Below are positions 46,508 to 59,105 of a DNA stretch of 64,000 nt, piece by piece. How positions within the stretch are numbered: the first letter of the stretch is position 1; every line of letters begins with the position of its first letter. Source of the stretch: Plasmodium malariae (Eukaryota > Apicomplexa > Aconoidasida > Haemosporida > Plasmodiidae). Under the pieces are notes generated by a model. The model did no database searches. It was not told the origin of the DNA and was given only the letters and a program-made list of their open reading frames with translations. The position numbers were made by a program, and so were the translations under genes. The stretch spans positions 3,095,501-3,159,500 of the forward strand of contig NC_041788.1 in assembly GCF_900090045.1 (NCBI RefSeq), written 5' to 3'.

Positions 46508-47432
46508 ATATATATATATAATATATTCGTAAAATGTTACTATAATATTATATGTATATTATATATATAAGTTTACATGTATATTACATATATATTGTTA
46601 TAGTATTTATAATATTAATTTATTGTTATATATATTTTACTAATTTATATATAAAATTACATACGCATTAACTCCAATTTTTTTTTTTTTTTTTATATGA
46701 CATGCTATAAAAAGAAAATTTAAGCAGCAATTTTGCAATTTGCAATTGCAGTTCGCAATTTTTTTTTTTTTTTTTTTTTGTCGACCATCGAGCATGCAAA
46801 AAAAAATTTTAATTCATTCATATGTACATATATATGTATATAAAGTTATAAAAAAAAAAAAAAAAAATTCGATTAACAATATATATACAGAATTAAAAAA
46901 AAAAAAGAATTAATGAATTATTCATTTAATTTAAAAAAAAAAAATTTTTAATTTTAAAAACAAAAAAGCTAAATTGAAAAAATTTATAGATGAATAAAAA
47001 TATTTTATTCAAAAAATAAATTATATAATTTTATTTTAAAAAATAAAAGAATTTTTAAATGAATAATTATCGCATTCGTTAAAATTTTATTACTCGTATA
47101 ATTTTATCATTTTCAAAACTTTTCTTCTTTCAGATATAATAAATATATATATATATATCTAATTATATATATAATAATAAAACTGAATAATATTAATATA
47201 ACATTTATTGTATATATACATATATATATATATAGATTTATAACATAATAACGTACATTCTTATACTGTTTTTTTTTTTTTTTTTTTCAAAAAAATTATA
47301 AAAAAAAAGATTATAACAAAATATAAAATATTTATCAGATCTGCTGAACTTTTTGTATTTTTTCTTCTTGAAAAATTCTTATTTAAAAAAAAAAAAAAAA
47401 TTATATTTTTTAATCGTCTTAATTAAAGCTTG
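43699..47432. other. Long A+T-rich divergent intergenic region
   Basis: About 3.7 kb between VPS32 and eIF1, the promoters facing away. It has a 10-bp array at 44085-44215, short ATG frames at 44651 (22 codons) and 45321-45580 (see findings), TA runs at 45825, 46052 and 46470-46500, and an almost pure A/T stretch from about 46100 to 47430. No gene is supported with confidence. Confidence 0.6.
44085..44222. repeat. 10-bp array TTCGTTATGC
   Basis: About fourteen units grading from TTTGTTATGT through TTCGTTATGC to TTTAGTTATA at the edges; the core copies are perfect. Confidence 0.92.
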
Positions 47433-47731
47433 ATGAACCTCGCTATACAGAATCTTGGTATTAATGACCCCTTTACAAATGAAAATATTGTCGATAAGGG
47501 GAATGGTAAATCCAACACGACGAATTTAATACGTAAGTGCTCCATATATGTTTCTTAGCTTTTCTATGTAATATAATATATATGTAGTTTAGTATATTAT
47601 TGCTTCAGTAGTTATAGTAACTGTATATACGTACTTATCAAATATATACATATATTATTATACATACATATATATATGTATAAATATTTATTGTTATATA
47701 TTTATGTATATATATAATGTACATAAATGTA

Positions 47732-47765
<34 letters not shown>

Positions 47766-48379
47766 TATATACGTACATTGCATTGTGGAAGTTTTGAAGC
47801 ACGCGAAATTTGGCGTTACTGCTTTAATTGCGCATTTTTAAGTATGATTATGAGAATTTTTTTTTTTTTATTTGGAATGTGATTTATATGAATTTTACTT
47901 TATAATTTGTTAAGTACAATTATAATATGTGTTATAGAAAAAAGAAAAATGAGTACAAATTGATTAGTGCTTAGTTTGCATCATTTAAAGCCTTTTCACA
48001 TCGTGTGGTATATGCTACCATTTTACATATATTATATGTGAAACTATTTACATGTTGTAACGATTTATTTTTTTTTTATTACAGATATTAGAAATCAACA
48101 AAGAAATGGTCGAAAAAGTGTTACTACAGTACAAGGATTAGGAAAAACGTATGACTTGAAAAAGATGGTCAGAGCCTTAAAAAAGGTAATAATAATTTAA
48201 TAATATGCGAAATTTTTGCATTTCACGTTTATACATATGTATTTATAATATTGTTATGCGAATATGTACATATATGTGTACACATTTTCGTTCATTTATT
48301 TTACTTCGTATTTGAGCCTACATCATTGTGTGTTACGTGTATATATGTAGTAATAAAATACGTGTGCAAAATTGCATAA

Positions 48380-48424
<45 letters not shown>

Positions 48425-48729
48425 ATACATACATTGTAATATACATATTATATATTTTGGGATGCTTGCAATTTACGTACTGTGTGCAAAAGCGTCTGCT
48501 CCTGTATACGTAACTAAAAATTATGAACATTTTCTAACAGTATATGTATTCACTCTTTTTTTTTTTTTTTTGTTTTGTTTAGGAATTTAATTGTAATGGA
48601 ACAATAATAGAAGATATTGAACATGGTTCAATTATTCAACTTCAGGGTGATAAAAGAAGTAACGTTAAAGATTTCTTAATACGAGAAGGAATTTGCGCAG
48701 TTGATCATATACGTATACATGGTGCTTGA
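47433..48729 (+). CDS. SUI1: Translation initiation factor eIF1 (SUI1)
   Basis: Three exons, 47433-47532, 48085-48185 and 48583-48729, all in phase; 115 aa (human 113). It contains the family blocks RNGRKSVTTVQGLG, YDLKKMVRALKKEFNCNGTI, then QLQGDKRSNVKDFL, and ends HIRIHGA. Known role: binds the 40S P-site platform and enforces start-codon accuracy during scanning. The TT-rich introns hold only TA runs. An A/T-only upstream region about 1.3 kb long precedes the start, which is likely its strong promoter and 5' UTR. Confidence 0.96.
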
Positions 48730-48740
48730 GTTTTATGCAA

Positions 48741-48776
<36 letters not shown>

Positions 48777-50914
48777 AGTCACCTTTTTTATACATCATAT
48801 ATACATATATATATAATAATGTTATTTACAAAACTATATATTCACAAAATAGTACAAAAAAAAAAAAAAAAAAAATTCAAAACAACAAAACAGCAAAATA
48901 GCAAACAAAAAAAAAAATATATAATAAAAAGTTAATAAAATGAGATGAAAAGAAAGAATGAATAAGGAGAATACGAAGAAAAATAAGGATGCAAAGAAGG
49001 AGTTTGAAAATATTAACGACAACTAATTGTATAACTCATAACGGTTGAGTCTGCTCACTCGCTTGCAGTTAATTACTTTGTTTAAGAAAAAGCAAAAAAA
49101 AGGAAGACAGCATTATATATTATATATTATATATATATATATATGTATGAATATCATTTTACAGCTTTATGTAAGTTTTTTCTCCCAAGAAATGTTGTGT
49201 ATCATGATATGAACAAATGAATGTGCTATGCTGTTAATTATATTTTATATATTTTTTGATTAATTAAAAAGAAAAAAAATATATAGTTTTTTTAACATAT
49301 ATATTATTTTGCTAATACGCAAATACACACATATACACGCACGCAGTAGTAGTAGTAGTAGTAGTAGTAGTATATATATGAAATATACCTAATATTATAT
49401 ATATATTTATATATATATATATTGATATATATATATATGTATGTATATGCATATATATATAAAGATATGGGTAGATTGATATATATATTATACAATATAT
49501 TGCATGCAAATATTTTTCCGGTTTTTTTTTTTTTTTTTCGCCCTTTTTTTTTTATTTGCATAAAGGACAATTAATATATACATACACACTTATATAGTAG
49601 TATAACATGTTCAATTGTATGTAATGAATTGCACAAGAAAAGATAAAAATGTTTTAAGAATTTTTTTTACAATATGATTGCAAAAAGAATAGGTTTAAGA
49701 AAATAAAAATGAATAGAAGAAACAAACAACTTAATGCAATAAGTTTTATATGCAATAGAAAAAATTTGAGAGAATATATGATAAATGTAGTAGTGATAGT
49801 AGTAGTAGTAGTTATGTAAGAAGTATGCAAAGAATGTGTACACAGGAGAGAAAAATATATGTATATATATACGTATCTGATTGTATATATGAATGAATGG
49901 TTTTTATAAGATATATTTATACGTATTATTATAACTCTCATTTAAGACAGTTTTATATGTAAGTAGAATTATACTTTTTGTACAATATTTAACATGATTT
50001 TTTTTTTTTTATTCCTTTATTACATTATCGTGATTATTATGCTTCATGTAAACTTTATGAGTTATTTTATGCATAACAATATGAAAAGAGAAAAACATTA
50101 ACGACATAATTGAAAGAACGCTTTTAATTAAGAAGGGTGTATACAAATAAAAAGATTTTATAACAGGATTAATAATGTATAGCTAATAATAAAAGCGTAC
50201 ATACTAGTATGTGGGTGTTTGGGTGTGCATGTGTTAAAGAAAAGGAAAGAACACTAAAAACTTAACACCCACCGCAAAATGGTTAATATATATATATATC
50301 AGATGCTATGAAATTTCTTTTAATTTTTTTTAAAAGCTCTAGAGAAAAACTACATCCTTTAATAGGAAAAGGCAGTAAGTTTATTTGGTAAGTGCACTTC
50401 CGAAACAAAATTATTCAATGGTATTCCATTTTACCTTGTCTTATTTTTTGCACTTCCGATGAGTTATTCTTTTGTTCACATTTAGACACGCAGCAAACGT
50501 AAGTTTATCGCAAAAATGGGAATTGATAAATTTGTTCTTTTGGTTTTTTCCTTAGTTTTTCCTTTTTTGGTTTTTCCTTTTCTGGTTTTTCTTTTTTTTT
50601 TTTTCTTTTTCTTTTTTTCTTTTTCTTTTTCTCTCCTTTTTTTTTTTTTTTTTTTTTGCTGTAATATATTCGCTTTTGTTAACAATTAAAATACTTCAAA
50701 ATGTGATGTAATATGTAATAATTTGGTTCGAAAAAAAATCTTAACAAAATAGAAATTATTTATAAAGTTGTTTGAAGGTAGGAAATAACACTCTGTTCCA
50801 AAAGTGTGCATTTAGTCTATTGTCTGAACAACTTTTAAAATCAGTAATTTTGTTTTATTTTATTTTATTTTATTTTATTTATTTTTATTTCATTTTTATT
50901 TCATTTTTATTTCA

Positions 50915-50945
<31 letters not shown>

Positions 50946-52203
50946 GGAACTTACGTTTAAACGCATTTTTTTATTGGTTATGTGAGGAAGCAGAAAGATT
51001 AATAAAAAAAAAATTGGTGTTATTTTCCTCAATTCCTTATATTTATCTTTTCAAAATTAGAAATCATAATCATGTTTTGAACAAATCACAAAGTTAGCTT
51101 TTAAAAATATTATTTTTTATTATAGTATTAAATGATATAATAAATTAGATGAATATTTTAAAATAAAAAAAAAATATTTTTTTTTTCGTTGTTCGAATGG
51201 TAAAATACGGTAGATGATTTTTGCAGAAAATTATAAATGCTAAAAAGGAGGGTTATTATTTTTAATGTAGTTATTTTAGGTGTAGAAATTTATTCACGTT
51301 GGCTATTCTCTTGGTCATGCGTTTAATCATGTGTTTCGTTATTTCGCTTGGTCATGCGTTTGGTTATTCGTTTTGATTATTCAGTTTTTCCACCTTTGCT
51401 TTATCATTTTTATTTTTACACTTTTTGATCTGCCATTTTTACGCCTTTCATTTTTACCACTTTACCTTTTTGTTGTTTGCCGGTGTGTGAAGAACTAACT
51501 TTTTGTCCCTTTTACGAAGCGAAAAGAAAAAGAAAAAAAATAAGAGAAAATTGGTTGAACGATGAAGAGAAGATTTACATGTACTTGTAAGAAGAATTTT
51601 ATGTGCAATGTAGGAATTTAAAAAGGTAAAAAAAAAAAAAAATTATGTTATACTGTGATATATTATTTTGTCCAATTGTGTAATGTGTTGTTTTGATATA
51701 TTTTCTTCTCTGGATATGTGTATATGTTATTTCACTAACAGTCATATGTATGTTCACATCAACGCGCACATACAATGCTCTTACGTACATACCAAAATGA
51801 GCGCGCACTATAAATACTCATATACAGATATGCACACACATATATATTACAAATGTATGTTTGTACACACATGCTATCCGTTTTCTTGTTTTAACGAACT
51901 CCCATTTATTCGCTTCAAAAATGATGCAAAAAACAATACCCCAATATATATAATTGTAATAGGCAAAAAAATTACAAGAAAAAAGTAGCTTATTTTATTT
52001 TATTTTTTTTTTTTTTTCTCACATTCAGCATTTCGTAAAAGGTATAACATAACAAGTATTTTTTATGCATATTTTTTTACGAGGGAAAAGGAAAAAGCTG
52101 CATAATATACTAAAGGCAGTTAAATTCAAGCAATGCGCTATACATTTTATGATTTGTGATGCCTATATTGTAATTAGGAAATAAAAAAAAATACGATACA
52201 AAG
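48730..52203. other. Long intergenic region, no gene found
   Basis: About 3.5 kb between eIF1 and the AKTIP-like gene. Two long poly-A tracts just after eIF1 (48744-48773, 48856-48876), an (AGT)n run at 49346-49371, a second AGT-type run near 49787-49810, T-rich repeats at 50540-50660 and 50850-50920, and two TTGGTCATGCGTTT copies near 51310-51365. Open frames are low complexity. No RNA gene is recognisable. Confidence 0.65.
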
Positions 52204-53469
52204 ATGTGGTATGATAATGTTCGAATCCCAGAAGAAGAAGGGGTGAGTAAATTACTAGTTGGAAAAACCTTTGCATATTTTCCGAAATATGCATATGATG
52301 AAAATGAGGAGGTGAATGAACTGAAAAAGGGTAGAAGAAGAATTGGTGAAATGAGGAACAGTGAGTATATGACAGACATTGAAAAAGTGAACAGTGTTGC
52401 TAATGAGAACAGTGCTGCTAACACAAACAGTATTGCTAATATGAACAGCGTTGATAGAATTGACAGTGGTATCAGTGCTAACAATACGGAAAGAGTGAAC
52501 AATACGGAAAGAGTGAACAACATGGAAAGTATGGACAACATGGGAAGTATGGACAACATGGGAAGTATGGACAACATGGGAAGTATGGACAACATGGGAA
52601 GTATGGACAACATGGAAAATTTAGACAATATACGATTTAAGAATAAAGAATATACTCTAATTCCACAGCGGTTGGGACGAACAATATTACCTTTGAATCC
52701 TGAACTTTTAGCTCAGTCAACCCTAGAACAAGAAGTTATAGATGGTTACTTAAGTGAGATACATAATAATGTACACAAATATTCTATATTGACAGAATAT
52801 TCATTTCTCATGAATGAAATTCCAAAAAGTTTTTACTGTTTACCACAACATGATGATTTATTCATCTGGGATGTGTTTATTATTTTATATTCGACAATAT
52901 ATAAAAAAGGAAAATTTAAAATACAAATAAGATTAGGTGAAAATTATCCACATACTATTCCAGAGGTATATTTCTTAACTCCTGTTTTTCATCCTTTAAT
53001 AAATCCACAAACAGGGAAATTAAATTTGGGTACACAACTAAATAATTGGGAACCAAGTTCTCATTATATGTCTCTCTTGTTTTTATATATTAAGAATATA
53101 TTTTATTTACAAGATGAATATACTAAAGACATAGTTGAAAACGAAGAAGCTTATATTTTATTGAATAATAATAAAGAAACGTTTTTGAAAAAAGTGCAAG
53201 AATGTGTGAACCATTCTAATGATGATATACTGCTTTTTAATAAAATCGATAAGTCCATGTTTAACTTTGATAAAGATATGAATAATGAACATATAACCGT
53301 TAAATTGGAAAGCATAATGAAAGATCAACTGTGCAACAAAAAGGCAGAGGCGTTTATCCACTGGTTACTCAATGAGTACTCCTTTGAAACTACGCAAAAG
53401 GAGGGGGCATCTTTGTGTACAATGAACAAAAGCAACAGTGAAGACGATAAAGGTGAAAATCGAACTTAA
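52204..53469 (+). CDS. Inactive E2-like protein, AKTIP/FTS type
   Basis: Single exon, 421 aa. A UBC fold runs from about residue 195 (LTEYSFLMNEIPKSFYCLPQ) through IWDVFIILYSTIYKKGKFKI, YPHTIPEVYFLTPVFHPLIN and PQTGKLNLGTQLNNWEP. In active E2s a catalytic Cys follows the HP..xG segment; here the matching position is LNLGTQL, so no Cys: a UEV-like variant. The PVFHPLI(N)P.TG.L signature is that of AKTIP/Fused-toes. Known role: with Hook and FHIP forms the FHF complex that links endosomes to dynein. The N-terminal 180 residues hold a parasite Asn/Ser/Asp-rich insertion with NMGSMD repeats. The C-terminal tail is acidic. No frameshift. Confidence 0.82.
   Translation: MWYDNVRIPEEEGVSKLLVGKTFAYFPKYAYDENEEVNELKKGRRRIGEMRNSEYMTDIEKVNSVANENSAANTNSIANMNSVDRIDSGISANNTERVNNTERVNNMESMDNMGSMDNMGSMDNMGSMDNMGSMDNMENLDNIRFKNKEYTLIPQRLGRTILPLNPELLAQSTLEQEVIDGYLSEIHNNVHKYSILTEYSFLMNEIPKSFYCLPQHDDLFIWDVFIILYSTIYKKGKFKIQIRLGENYPHTIPEVYFLTPVFHPLINPQTGKLNLGTQLNNWEPSSHYMSLLFLYIKNIFYLQDEYTKDIVENEEAYILLNNNKETFLKKVQECVNHSNDDILLFNKIDKSMFNFDKDMNNEHITVKLESIMKDQLCNKKAEAFIHWLLNEYSFETTQKEGASLCTMNKSNSEDDKGENRT
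52510..52622 (+). repeat. 18-bp coding repeat, NMGSMD units
   Basis: About six in-frame copies of AACATGGGAAGTATGGAC in the AKTIP-like gene, near-identical at DNA level, so recent. Confidence 0.93.
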
Positions 53470-54556
53470 AACGTAAAAAAGTTAGAAAAAGTGCAGTTGA
53501 TCAGATATTAGCAAACATAAAAAAAAAAAAAAATAAAATAAAAATAAATACACAGGTAAACAGATAAACAGGTAAATAAATAATAGATCAATGAATAAAT
53601 AGATACGCGAAAAGATAAATAAATTAATAAAAATGGAACACTATATCAATGGCATCACTGTATTGGAGAAGAATTGAAAAAAGGAAGGAAAAATTAAATC
53701 ACAAACTTAATGAGTTACCTTATTAAATAACATCTCAATTAAAATTAGACATAAATGGGAAATATACAGAATGGTCAAAACTACAGGCAAGGCGTAAAAA
53801 ATTTTTTTTGTGTGTTTTGTCCTTAATCATTTTTTCCTGTTTTGTCTTTTTCATCTTTTTCGTCCTTTTTGTCTTTGTTTTTATTCATTCAAATTTGAAA
53901 TATATTTAAAAATGCACTTTGACATTTTTTTTTTTTATAGATAACTTTTAAATATTAATTTGTTCTAAAAAAAAGCGCACCTATTCATGCCATAGTTAAA
54001 GTGGTTTGGAGGGGGGAGAGAATACGGAGGTACAAAATACCCGGGGTTTATCATTAGCTCAGAATGGCTGCCCACCTTCGAACAAATTAGAAAAGGAGTT
54101 TCACGAATGTATATTTATGCATATACACATGATGCATACGTAACATACACGTTATATATACAAATAATGGACGCATTTAGGAAAAGCGCGTTTTTCTTTT
54201 TTACCCCTCACAAATAACATAATTATGTTATTCATACACCGTTTTGCAAAAATTAAATGTACACAGTTTGTTTGTGACTTCATCACTCCCTTGTGATAAA
54301 AAAGAATTACTTAAAAAAAAAGAAGAGATGTTTAAAGGCCAATGCAAAGGACAGTTATATTGATGGCTGCCACAGAGCTACATTTAAGCAGCCTATAAAA
54401 AAAAAAAAAAATTAAAAAAAAAACATTAAAAAAAAACATTAAAAATAAAACATTAAAATTCGTATTAACATTTGGAAAAATAAATAACTGCGTCAGAAAT
54501 GTGAAATAAATAATACTCATTAAAATTTTGCATTATAAATACTTATTGAACTCTAC
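53470..54556. other. Convergent 3' flanks
   Basis: Poly-A, an AAATAAATAGATA-like short repeat at 53550-53610, and near 54000-54085 an unusually G-rich segment with the motif listed below. No gene seen. Confidence 0.65.
54039..54083 (+). other. Second copy of the 29569 motif
   Basis: ACCCGGGG, short spacer, CAGAATGGCTGCCCA, then CCTTCGAA. Same orientation and order of blocks as the copy at 29569-29620. It lies about 570 bp after the AKTIP-like stop codon. Confidence 0.4.
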
Positions 54557-56574
54557 TCAAAATGCACATTTTCCTATATCTGTGCTTTCCTTACTTGACG
54601 CCAGTATGGAACACTTGGGATTGAAACTCACATTATTGGGGGGCCCTGAAATAAGAAGTTATCATGTTCATTATGTGTACTATTATTCCTTTGATAACGA
54701 TGCATTTCATAGTAGGGATGAAACTATATATCTCTTTTTACTTAGTTCATATTTTAATGCACATTTCTTCAAACTTCTCGTATGAACAAAATTATTAAAA
54801 GAACGTACAATGTGTATTTATGATCTACCTTCATGGCCATATAAAGATGTTACATAATTTCCTTCTTCATTCCAAACGTGAATACCTGAATCTTTCCAAC
54901 CTGAAAATACAAGGAAAAAAAGGGTATATATATATAAAATAAAATCATGTTAAAAATTTTATTTTTATAAATTAAAAAAAAAAAAAAAAACGTTCATAAA
55001 ATTAAATTGAGACTGTTTGATATGCCCCAAAAAATGATAAAAAGAACAATTATGCAAAACAAAAAAAAAAAGAAGATGAAAAACAAATACGAAAAATTGA
55101 ACGTTATAATTTATACACTTCATAAGAGTAATAAGAGAGGCTACAAAAAATAATCATAATTAAAGGCTTGCTAATTTTTCCTTTTTTTAACTTAAAATAA
55201 ATAATTATTTTACGCTCATATGCAACATTAGCAAATATTTTGTTGACTGCTTATGATTTTGCAGTTACATTAAAATGGGTACACCGTAAAGTTAAACCTT
55301 TGTGTAGGAACAAACTAATACGCAGGTACATATCCACACATATATATACACACATATATATACACACATATATACACACACATATATATACACACATATA
55401 TATACACACATATATACACACACATATATATACACACATATATATACACACATATATATACACACATATATACACACACATATATACACACACATATATA
55501 CACACACATGCGTATAATAAAACGCTTTTGCTGGCATAAGCTCTTACCGCACATGACATATTGCCCATCTGGCGAAATGGTTGGTATAAAGATATTACAT
55601 GAATTCGAAGGTTCATAAGTGGAATTTAAATTTAAATCCTCATTATTTGATCCATTTAGTAAATGATCGTAGGTATTGTTATGGGTTAAAAATGAAGTTA
55701 ATGTATTTTTCATTTCTTTATTTTTTCTTTCTTTTTTTTTTATTTTATTTTTTATCATGTGCATATAGCTATTTATTAAATCATCTGAATTGCTTTGTTC
55801 AGAACATATACTATCAGGATATTTATATGAACAAATAAAATTACCAGTAATTGAATCAATTTTAAAATGATTATTTTCATTAGTTGATACAATAATGAAT
55901 TTATTATTAGGAGTAAAAAAAAGGTTTGTAATAAACTCATCATTGTTCATATTATTTTTTAAATTAAAAATATTATATTCACCACGGTCATACATTAATA
56001 TATCATAAAAATGAATTTCTTTTTTTCCATATGATGCAGCAAATATAACTCCTTCATTATCAAAAGAAGAAACAGGTCTCATAAAATCAGATTTATATAA
56101 AATTAATGGAGTATCACAATTAAAATAATATAATTTTACATGACCATCATCAGAATTAACTAACATTAATTTTTTATTTTGATTTACATTAATTCCATTT
56201 AATTCACATATATTACCATTTTGTGGTAACGATTTTAAATATTTATTTTCTTTGACATCCCAAAATCTTAAAAACTGTTTATGTTCTAAATTATTCGACT
56301 TTGTTGAGCAAACTATAACATCATTTGTATTGCTTAAAAATCTTACAACATCAACACCACAATTTTTGCTATGCAATGTTTTTATACTATTCCCTTTTAC
56401 TAAACTATATACTGTTATTGAATCATTTGCATTGGATGTTAACAATAATTCCCCGTTGTAGCTCCATGATATGTTTTTTGTTATTGATTGTTTGTACTTG
56501 AAGGCTCTTAAAACCTCAAATTTTTTTACCACATCATCCGTTAATTTTATTTTCTTATATGACACAGTATTCAT
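54557..56574 (-). CDS. WDR82: WD40 protein WDR82/Swd2
   Basis: Three exons: 56574-55548, 54900-54829 and 54645-54557, in phase; 395 aa. WD40 blades match WDR82: VVKKFEVLRAFKYKQSITKN, LLLTSNANDSITVYSLVKG, NCGVDVVRFL, ENKYLKSLP, PVSSFDNEGVIFAASYGKK, then KDSGIHVWNEEGNYVTSLYG and NNVSFNPKCSILASS. Known role: shared subunit of SET1/COMPASS H3K4 methyltransferase and of the PNUTS-PP1 termination complex. An insertion of about 65 Asn/Lys-rich residues separates blades 5 and 6. The C-terminus (KESTDIGKCAF) departs from the usual ...FWLP ending. The first intron carries a TATACACA microsatellite. A full seven-blade propeller is implied. Confidence 0.87.
55325..55512. repeat. TATATACACACA microsatellite in WDR82 intron 1
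   Basis: About fifteen units of 12-14 bp. Both strands remain open in all frames; one such frame falsely extends the first WDR82 exon. Confidence 0.93.
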
Positions 56575-58693
56575 CCTATGTAGTAAGATAAAATGAAATG
56601 ACTAAATATAACTAAATAAGTATTTTTTTTTTTTTTTTTTTTTATTACTCATGATATTCTTTTTGAAAACTGTTTTGCAAAAATGTTAATAATTCGTATA
56701 AGATTTCCTTTTAAAATATTCTACTCTGCAAATTTTGTTCTGAGATTTCGTTTTGCGAAATCTTTGCACTTCTGTTTTGTGAACTTTTCCTATATTTTTT
56801 TTTTTTTTTTTTTTTCTCAACACATAACATTGCATTTGTCGAATTCCATTTGTATTTCGTAGCTGACGGCGTTATATTAGAACAGAGTTTTATTCATAAT
56901 AGGAATGCTGCTATAATTGTGTTATGATACTTATGTTTATGTTTATATTTATACGTATATTTTTTTTTTTTTTTTTTTTGATTTATGCTTTTCTAATATA
57001 AATACCTTTTTGTTTTACTATTAATGTTTTTCTCTCTCATTTTTTTTTCATTATAACCTTCCAACCCCCCCCCTCCCCGCATGAATTGTTCTTCATTGGC
57101 TATATTTTTTTAAAGCTTACTTTAGATCCTTCAAGGGAAAATTAAGGTTATATTTCACAAAGCAAACTTTACATATTTTAAATAGTTCGTACGGGGCTGT
57201 GGTAAGAGCTTTACAGGTTTCAGCGCATGCTCACGTATTTTTTCACATAGACTTAGTAATGCATACATTTATGCACATATGCTATTTATATATATTTATA
57301 TATTATATGTACATGTATATATGGTATGTATGGATACAGTTATGTATGTATGTTTATAATATACATGCGTTTGCGGTCGTAATATATGCTCTGCTCGTTT
57401 TTGAAAAATCTTGAAAGAATTTTTAAGCAGTTAAACAACGATATCAGCCGACATGCAAGAACGTATTTTAATTTTCCTCATATTTTCATCTTGACAACAT
57501 AACCATGGGTTGAGAGAGAATTTGAAATATATTTATTCAAATATTGCAGCTATTAACCCGATTGTTGTTAAAATATATATATATATATATGATGTAACTG
57601 AAATTATTTCTTATTATTAAGTAATGTATTGTACATGTATTATAGTACAATTTTTTTTTTTTGGCAATATTACAAAAGAGAATTTAAAATTTTAAATAAC
57701 GTGAAAATTATAACATTTCGAGTGGAAATTAAAAAAGAATAATTTTTTTCCGAGAATAGAAATGATAACTCAATTTTTTTTTTCTTCTTTAAGTGCACTT
57801 ATACCAGAATACTTAGTTCAACAAAGGTGTGTTATACTAATGGTAATAACTAGTGCGCTCATACCATTTATACAAACATATACACATACATAAGCACATA
57901 TACAAATGAGTTAGTAAAAATATATTCGTGCAGGTAAATAAGTCAACAAAATTTACTATTTTTAAAATAAGAACCGAGCGAAAAATGTGAAGCTCAATTC
58001 GTTTACAAAAAAGAGTAATATGTGAGAGTTGAAAACGAAGGAATAAACTGTAATGGGTAAAATAAGGAAGGCAAAATGCAAATGGTAAAAGGTAAAAAAT
58101 GCAAAGTGTGCAAAAAAAAAAGAAAACAAAAAAATTGAAAAAATACGAGGACATATTTTTAATAAACAAGAAGTGATGAATAAATGATGAAAAAGTAAAG
58201 AAAAAGTAAAGAAAAAGTAAAGAAAAAATGAAGAAAAAATGAAGAAAAAATGAAGAAAAAATGAAGAAACATTGAAATTAAAAAGCAACGCACACCCTAA
58301 TGTGAAATGAAAAAAAAAAGAAAAACAAAAAAACTTTTGTCTTCAAAGAAAATAAACCACATAAATGGTGGATTTAATTTTTATATTTATACATAGATAT
58401 ATATAACGTTATAAATATGCAAAAATGTTCAACGAGTGTGAATTATGTACCCTTAAAAAAAAAAATTAAAAAAATACAAAAAAAAAAAAAAATCAAGAGA
58501 AAAGAGAAAATACAACACAAATGCATGCGTTACAAGTCCTTTCTAATAAATGTTAGCAACGGTAATGATATATCTAACCAAATTAAGCATATACATAAAT
58601 GGTGCGTATTCAAAATATTTACAAATTAAGGTAACATTGTATAAAGGACTTTTATAGAATAAAAATAAAAGGATAAAATGTAGATCCTTATAC

Positions 58694-58724
<31 letters not shown>

Positions 58725-59105
58725 TAAATAAATGGAAGCACATGTGAATCCAACAAAAACAAAATTATGAGAATACAAAAAGGAAATGCATAACTAAATG
58801 TTCAAAACGATATTCAGTCGTGCGTATAACCACGTAACTGTATCGGCTGATAATAATGCGTACATACATATATACGTATATGTATATATATACATTTAGC
58901 GATTGTACTAATATTTAAAATAAGAAATTAAAGTACAAAAAAAAAAAAAAAAAAAAAAAAAAACATTCAAAATATCACAATAATGCTATATTATTGTTTA
59001 TAATATTGCATAACATAATTTAATTATATTATATATGTATTCATACATACATATATATATAAATATATATATATATATGCGTTTGTATCCCCACCCCCGT
59101 CCGAA
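56575..59105. other. Intergenic region, no supported gene
   Basis: About 2.5 kb between WDR82 and the last exon of the C2/TGL gene. It contains a C-run at 57063-57079, a G+C-richer island at 57180-57240, a GTAAAGAAAAA/ATGAAGAAAAA array at 58190-58268, TA runs at 57570 and 58700, and poly-A at 58940-58963. Short ATG frames here have no coding character that I trust. Confidence 0.6.

Noticed and set aside
46100..47430. Centromere
   Set aside because: A/T content is very high, but the block is shorter than typical Plasmodium centromeres (about 2 kb), lacks the internal short tandem arrays, and abuts a gene start.
47833..47972. Extra exon between eIF1 exons 1 and 2
   Set aside because: Only TA/T-rich sequence with stops; exons 1 and 2 join in phase to give a normal-length eIF1.
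54041..54052. Telomere-type repeat (GGGTTTA)
   Set aside because: Only a single GGGTTTA occurs; no array.
55240..55616. Extension of the first WDR82 exon into a Cys/Val/Tyr-rich tail
   Set aside because: Reads through the GTAAGAG donor into the TATACACA array; the spliced form restores the conserved WD40 blade.
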